Assembly: GCA_043228905.1 (NCBI GenBank)
Contig: JBHGNT010000003.1
Location: 15,128,001 to 15,192,000 of the forward strand
DNA: 64,000 nucleotides
Reading direction: 5' to 3'
Source of the DNA: Azolla caroliniana
Lineage: Eukaryota > Polypodiophyta
Part shown: one piece after another, positions 59,901 through 64,000 of the stretch
Numbering within the stretch: position 1 is the first letter of the stretch
How the letters are laid out: each line of letters opens with the position of its first letter
Made by a program: the position numbers and the translations under genes
The notes under the pieces: generated by a model
The model's input: only the letters and a program-made list of their open reading frames with translations
What the model was told of the DNA's origin: nothing
The model's database searches: none

Positions 59901-62900
59901 AGTATTTTTTGGGTGACCATGCCCTATTCGTTTGTTCATTCAACATGTTTCTAGATAGATGCGGATATGCTCGTTCCCCATGCTATCTGAGTGGATACAC
60001 TTCACCCTTCCACTGCCTATGCAGGGACTGGACCAATGTGATCTCACATTGACATTGGCGGTCCGGCTTATGGAGAAGAGATCAATTGTGGTGTGGCCTT
60101 CTCCAACCAAGAGTTACACCAAAATTCAAATATTGCACATGAATTCATCAACCACACCACACTAGATAAAGGACCCAGACACAGCACCTTACTGCAAAAC
60201 TCGAAAATCTTTTTCTTGTTCCCCCCACTCAACATCTATTTCTGCCTCTGTGGTTGCACTACTCAACCACACCACACTAGATAAAGGAACCAGACACTCA
60301 GCACCTTACTGCGAAACTCGAAAATCTTTTTCTTGTTCCCCCTACTGAACGTCTATTTCTGCCTCTCTGGTTGCACTACTCATGCTGAATCTTGATGTTA
60401 TTATTTGAAGTTATCATCCTATAGGAGACAAGTTTAATTTTTTAGTCATAGTAGAAGTTAGTGAGTTCTATTTTAATCATTTCATTCTCTGCCTGAAAGT
60501 CTAGAACTGCTTCTGAATAATGTTCTGTGCAAACAATCATCTCGTCAAATATATTTAAGTCAATCGTGTCATGTCCAGTGCTATTTATTAAGCTGCCACG
60601 GAACTATTAAGCTTATGTAATGTGACTAACTATTAGGCTTATGTGATGTAATATTTTCTCAAGTGAAAAACATCTAGATCCTCTCTTTGTTATTAAAACA
60701 TCAAATGCCATAGTACATACCCCAACGTTTTTATATTTCAGAATATATTATTTAACCCTTCCTAAATGTGGACATGTACTCTAACATGATATTTCTTTCA
60801 TGATATTTAGATGATTGACCTGGCTTTAGGCATTTTTGTAATCTGGTTTTGGTGATTCTTGCAGACAGATCTGGAGGAAGCAAAGTCTCAGGAAATATCT
60901 AAGTTAGAGGCTGCAATAACTGAGTTACAGGCTCTGAACACAAATGCACTTTCTGAAAAAGAGAGAATTATCAGCAGACAAGTTCCAACAATTAAAGAAA
61001 CAGAAGTGACAAAAATGATTGAAGTTAGCAGTTCAAAAGTGGAGAAACTCCAAGCTGAAAATGAACGTTTGATGGTAATTCCTTATTTTAGAAATCCTGT
61101 TGTGCTTCCAATGTGGAATTCTCATTATCTTTCTGTTTTCCATAGGTTTTGTCATAATAAATTTTGTAGTAAGCTCATCCGGTTGTGGCTCTAATTGTCT
61201 ATGTAATGGTTGACAAATCAGAACTTGGTAATTTCTCTCGAGAAAAAAGCTTTGGATGCAGAGAAAAAATTCTTGGATGCACAGAAAGAATGGGAAGAGA
61301 AATCAAGGAAAATATCAGAATCAGATTCCAAGATAGACCAACTCCAGAAAGCTCTGCAAAGGTTGAATGTCACATACAGATGCTTTTTCGTACTTGAAAT
61401 TTCAAAATTAAAAAAGATTTGCATTCATATATCTGGTTTTTAGGTTTGAAGAAAAGTCGTCGAACTTAGAATCAGAAAATCAAGTCCTTCGTCATCAGAG
61501 CCTAATGATATCTCCTGTGAGGAGTTTGAGTAACCGATTCAAGAGCACAATAATACAAGTTAGTTTATTCTCATTTTATACATTATATCATGCTTGCATA
61601 AAATTTCTCACAAATGATATTTATGTCTTCTCTGTCTCTAGTTACAAAAATCTTCGGAGAGTGGAATCTTTGTTAATGGGGCAACACAGATACCACCTGT
61701 ATGTAGTATGGTGTATAAATGTTTAAATTTGTATTCACGTGCATGTGTATATGGTGGTCAGTTGATGATAGGTTGTGTAACCAGAGACATTTTTATTTTG
61801 AGGTCTGACTTGTGTATCTACCCAGGAATATATTATATTTTCATTTTATTTTCTTCTAGGGAATACCATCACCTCAACAAACTGAGAAGGAGCAATCTGA
61901 GACAGAACAAAAACATAAGAAGATGCTGATAGATAGACAGCAGGTAATAAAGGATATGATAGTAAACATGGATGGATAGAGCTAGCCGATACTTACAATA
62001 AATATTATGTTCTCTAGTAGATTGTTCATGTTTTCTGTTGTTTGTGCAGGAGAATGTTGATGCACTGCTAAAATGTGTGACACAAAATATTGGCTTCAGT
62101 CAAGACAAACCAGTTGCAGCTTGTATTATTTACAAATCTCTGGTGCAGTGGCATTCTTTTGAAGCAGAAAGGACTATTGTTTTTGACCGGATCATACAAT
62201 CTATTGGCACAGTTATTGAGGTAAAATATTTAAAATATCAAACAAGAGGTTCTTTTCGATCTTGTGGTTCTTTTATACATGATGCCTTTTTTATTTTTCT
62301 ATATATGTTTTTCTGGCTTTGTAGAATCAGGAGAACAATGACATTCTAGCATATTGGCTATCCAACGTATCAATGTTACTTTTTCTTCTTCAGCGTACTT
62401 TAAAAACTGGTGGTGCAGCCGTAACTCAACTGAGACACAAAACTTCTTCTGTTACTCTTTTTGGAAGGATGGCACAAGTAATAGTTGGATGGTATCTTGT
62501 TTTTTAGTTTATTAGAGATTATGTTTTTTAATTAACAATGAGCTTAACTGCAGGGATTTCTTACATCCCCTTCTTTTGGGAATGGAGGAATCATAGGCGG
62601 GTTAGACAAGTTATGGCAAGTTGATGCAAAATACCCAGCTTTGTTGTTTAAACAGCAGCTCACTGCATATGTTGAGAAGATCTATGGAATGATTCGTGAC
62701 AATTTGAAAAAGGAAATAACCCACTTGCTTGTCCTCTGCATTCAGGTTTGTTAATAGGTTGTATTATTATGATATTATTAAATCTTGCAAAAATCTGTTT
62801 ATGTTTTATCATAAAAAATCAGAAGATGTTTCAATTTATCTCACTTTTTTACCATACTTTTGTTTTTTAATTGGATGCACACCAAAGCTCAATGTGGCTT

Positions 62901-63997
62901 GATTTGTGTTGTGTTAAGCACATGTGTCTTTGACCGTGAGAGATTAGCTTATTTTATGAAGAGCAGAAAGCAGATGATAAGAATTTCGTGAAAATGGAAA
63001 TTTCAAAATGGAGACATTTAGTCAACTTATCAGTATAAGTAACACATTAATATTGGGGCTTGTTTGGACCACATTTATTTTTCAGATGAAGCATTCAGTG
63101 AGCAGAAAAAGCTAGTAAAGATTTCAGCTTTCATGGTATTTTGGTTTGGATGGGGGATATCTACATGGAAACATGGGGAATCATTTGAAATCAACGGCAG
63201 TAATTTTCCTGCTGCTCTTTCACGTTGTATTTTTTTCCAAGAAAGGATATGACAATATTATTAGGAAACGCCCTAAAGCTGTGCATAAAATATGTACATA
63301 TAGGTCATTTCCCCCATGTTAAGTTCTAACTATCGGCTTAAATAAATACTTTGGTGTAGAGTAAAATCACTCCACCTTGTCAAAAATCTGCCTAAAAAGT
63401 ATTCCTTTGTCCCTTATCGCATGAAACTCCAATCATTGTAACTCTGCTTTGTGTGCTCTTGGATAATTTTCAGATGTTCGTGTCATCTTACTTGAAGGAT
63501 TTTATTACAGGCACCCAGAATTTCAAGAGCAAGATCTGTTCATACCAGTAGTAATGCACAGCACATGTCTGGTAGCCATTGGAACAGCATCACTAAAAGC
63601 CTCAATAACTTGCTGATTACAATGCAGGCTAATAATGTATACTTTTAAAACATTTTCACTGTTTTTCTTTTAAAGGGTGTTGGAGACCTATCATTCCGAT
63701 AATGTTCATTTGATTTTTTCCTCAGGTGCCAGCATTTCTTGTCAGGAACGTGATCACTCAGATATTCTCATGTATAAATGTTCAACTTTTTAACAGGTAT
63801 TTGTTATGTGACTCTGGAAGTCTGTATAGTGTTTTTTCTGTACTGGTATCTGGATCTTCTGTTCTTATCTCGAATTTTTTTTTAATGTATATTGCAGTCT
63901 TTTATTGAGGAGGGAATGCTGTTCATTTAGCAATGGAGAGTATCTTAAGGCTGGTTTGGCTCAACTAGAAAACTGGCTCTATGATGCTACTGAGAAG
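41960..63997 (+). CDS. Class XI myosin heavy chain (34 exons visible, 3' end beyond window)
   Basis: An actin-based motor that drives organelle movement and cytoplasmic streaming. All 34 exons join in one open frame (1385 codons), with canonical splice sites except one GC-AG intron. The start ATG (41960-41962) is the last codon of exon 1; intron 1 is 1842 bp, and exon 2 opens [20 protein letters not shown]. Order: N-terminal SH3-like region (to ~60), motor with P-loop GESGAGKT (156-163), switch I NDNSSRFGK, switch II DIYGFE, actin-site HYIRCVKPN, six IQ motifs (~735-880), coiled coil (~880-1110) and DIL cargo domain (from ~1115), cut at the window edge after TEK. Family members are about 1500 residues, so roughly the last 120 are missing. 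Subtype within myosin XI not decided. No stop or frameshift; likely functional. Confidence 0.95.
43805..49370 (+). CDS. Myosin XI motor domain, first third (exons 2-7)
   Basis: Exons 43805-43933, 44013-44156, 46512-46657, 46734-46890, 46973-47031, 49214-49370. They encode the SH3-like N-terminus, [31 protein letters not shown], the ATP-binding P-loop [31 protein letters not shown] (switch I) and [20 protein letters not shown]. The intron between 46657 and 46734 is 76 bp and begins GCAAGT. The intron before exon 7 is 2182 bp. Confidence 0.93.
46160..46475 (+). repeat. Dispersed intronic repeat A, copy in intron 3
   Basis: Starts around GTTGTAATAAATTGGGCAA, contains GGACATAGGCC and CATCTGGACCAT, and ends around GTATAGGCCATTTTGATTTC...TTAATATAGC. 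Same orientation as the copy at 56860-57205. The inner part differs. Confidence 0.5.
46658..46733 (+). other. GC-AG intron of the myosin gene
   Basis: 76 bp intron with the donor CAG|GCAAGT (46655-46663) and acceptor TTTAG. The frame requires joining AG to GGCG (Arg-Ala-Met), and no GT donor in the vicinity keeps it. The strong match of AG|GCAAGT is typical of genuine GC donors. Confidence 0.85.
49448..51037 (+). CDS. Myosin XI motor domain, middle (exons 8-14)
   Basis: Exons 49448-49597, 49889-50025, 50111-50257, 50332-50433, 50612-50669, 50756-50857, 51000-51037. Motifs: [53 protein letters not shown], switch [65 protein letters not shown]. All junctions keep frame. The following intron (51038-54760) is 3.7 kb and full of repeats. 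Confidence 0.93.
51575..51905 (-). repeat. Dispersed intronic repeat A, copy in intron 14
   Basis: Minus-strand reading shows GGGGTTACA...CAGGCAATA, GAAGGTGCTTCC, AAGACCTCT and a TTCTTAAAGAC tail. Also overlaps a non-coding frame that I do not regard as a gene. Confidence 0.45.
52960..53740 (-). repeat. Dispersed intronic repeat A, interrupted copy in intron 14
   Basis: Minus-strand AAAGGGGTTACAATAGATTG, ATAAAGGCCATTATC, GGTGCTTCC and GAAGACCTCTCCATTCTGG at 53740-53560, and a TGGCCTTTTAAAAGACATTA tail near 52990-52965. The middle (about 53080-53520) is extra sequence. Confidence 0.45.
54761..57755 (+). CDS. Myosin XI motor domain, last third (exons 15-19)
   Basis: Exons 54761-54887, 54962-55135, 57304-57435, 57516-57625, 57695-57755. 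Motifs: [39 protein letters not shown], the short loop-2 region [16 protein letters not shown], the actin-binding segment [39 protein letters not shown] and the relay/converter part [12 protein letters not shown]. The 2.2 kb intron before exon 17 contains a dispersed repeat copy. Confidence 0.93.
56860..57205 (+). repeat. Dispersed intronic repeat A, copy in intron 16
   Basis: Contains GGGGTTACAATAAATTAGGC, GCACATAGGCCATG, GAAGGTGCTTCCCTTG, GAGACCTCTCCATCCTGG and ends TCTTAAAAGACGTTATTATA. It stops about 100 bp before exon 17. Confidence 0.5.
57877..58931 (+). CDS. Myosin XI neck: six IQ motifs and start of coiled coil (exons 20-23)
   Basis: Exons 57877-58054, 58126-58331, 58432-58551, 58833-58931. 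After the converter end ([20 protein letters not shown]) come six light-chain/calmodulin-binding IQ repeats, recognisable by [63 protein letters not shown] and [14 protein letters not shown]. Six IQs is the usual number for class XI. Exon 23 begins the coiled coil ([20 protein letters not shown]). Confidence 0.93.
59330..59905 (+). pseudogene. LINE reverse-transcriptase remnant in intron 23
   Basis: [20 protein letters not shown] then [11 protein letters not shown] is the conserved [13 protein letters not shown] block of plant LINE reverse transcriptases. Downstream, 59660-59905 (ATAAATCCATCC, TAGTGGGACATCTTCCTACC, CAAGCTATATTGGAATG) has relatives inverted at 45480-45760 (intron 3) and direct at about 52490-52620 (intron 14), so LINE tails lie in at least three introns. 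Confidence 0.7.
60149..60379. repeat. 115 bp tandem duplication in intron 23
   Basis: Units 60149-60263 and 60264-60379 both start CAACCACACCACACTAGATA and share CTCGAAAATCTTTTTCTTGT with few differences. Confidence 0.9.
60865..61943 (+). CDS. Myosin XI coiled-coil dimerisation region (exons 24-28)
   Basis: Exons 60865-61074, 61222-61361, 61444-61558, 61642-61698, 61860-61943. Heptad-like, charged sequence ([60 protein letters not shown]), then a low-conservation hinge ([32 protein letters not shown]) leading to the globular tail. Divergence from better-known class XI members is greatest here, as expected for this region. Confidence 0.88.
62050..63997 (+). CDS. Myosin XI globular tail with DIL domain (exons 29-34, incomplete)
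   Basis: Exons 62050-62220, 62325-62477, 62554-62745, 63511-63636, 63726-63796, 63898-63997. Motifs: [82 protein letters not shown]-like [58 protein letters not shown] and [19 protein letters not shown]. The DIL/dilute domain binds cargo adaptors. A donor GTA begins at 63998, so more exons follow outside the window. Confidence 0.9.
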
Positions 63998-64000
63998 GTA

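Overview
This is a flowering-plant nuclear window. The two host genes belong to plant families (a GT31 hydroxyproline O-galactosyltransferase-like gene and a class XI myosin), with short plant-style exons and AT-rich introns. The left 28 kb is a deep pile of plant LTR retrotransposons. I cannot name the species.

Layout. 1-5358: minus-strand Ty3-type remnants: a stop-ridden gag behind a 291 bp LTR and a tRNA-Met primer site, then a separate RT-RNaseH-integrase remnant of a less familiar Ty3 lineage. 5355-27744: a nested stack, all host elements on the plus strand. Copia-1 (5355 to at least 10926) has lost its 5' end. Copia-2 (10927-27744) sits in copia-1's 3' LTR with a near-perfect target duplication. 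A full-length chromodomain Ty3 element (14683-22986) sits inside copia-2. A minus-strand LTR element (23528-27375) sits in the 3' LTR of copia-2. Smaller insertions (three solo LTRs, a MITE-like piece and a 519 bp piece) interrupt these. Removing them brings the two copia-2 LTRs to about 404 and 393 bp and rejoins one copia-2 reading frame across the chromovirus, which is internal evidence for the order.

27745-32405: no host gene recognised. It holds a LINE fragment, microsatellites, a block of degenerate TTTAGGG-like motifs, and a second, deleted chromovirus fragment. 32406-36731: ten coding exons of an HPGT-type galactosyltransferase with the catalytic DDD motif; its membrane-anchor exon was not found. 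36732-41600: intergenic, with duplicated segments and simple repeats.

41960-63997 and beyond: a myosin XI heavy-chain gene, 34 exons and 1385 codons in one open frame, cut by the window edge inside the DIL (cargo-binding) domain. Its start ATG is the last three bases of exon 1. One intron is GC-AG. Several introns carry related repeat copies and a LINE RT fragment.

Most unusual items: the minus-strand element at 23528-27375, with a long open frame of 22-residue Cys/acid-rich repeats and an LTR promoter packed with RY (CATGCA) motifs; a solo LTR with a contiguous heat-shock-element array just upstream of its TATA box; a copia element with a long extra C-terminal reading frame; and an Asp-to-Asn change at the first integrase catalytic position shared by two chromovirus copies.
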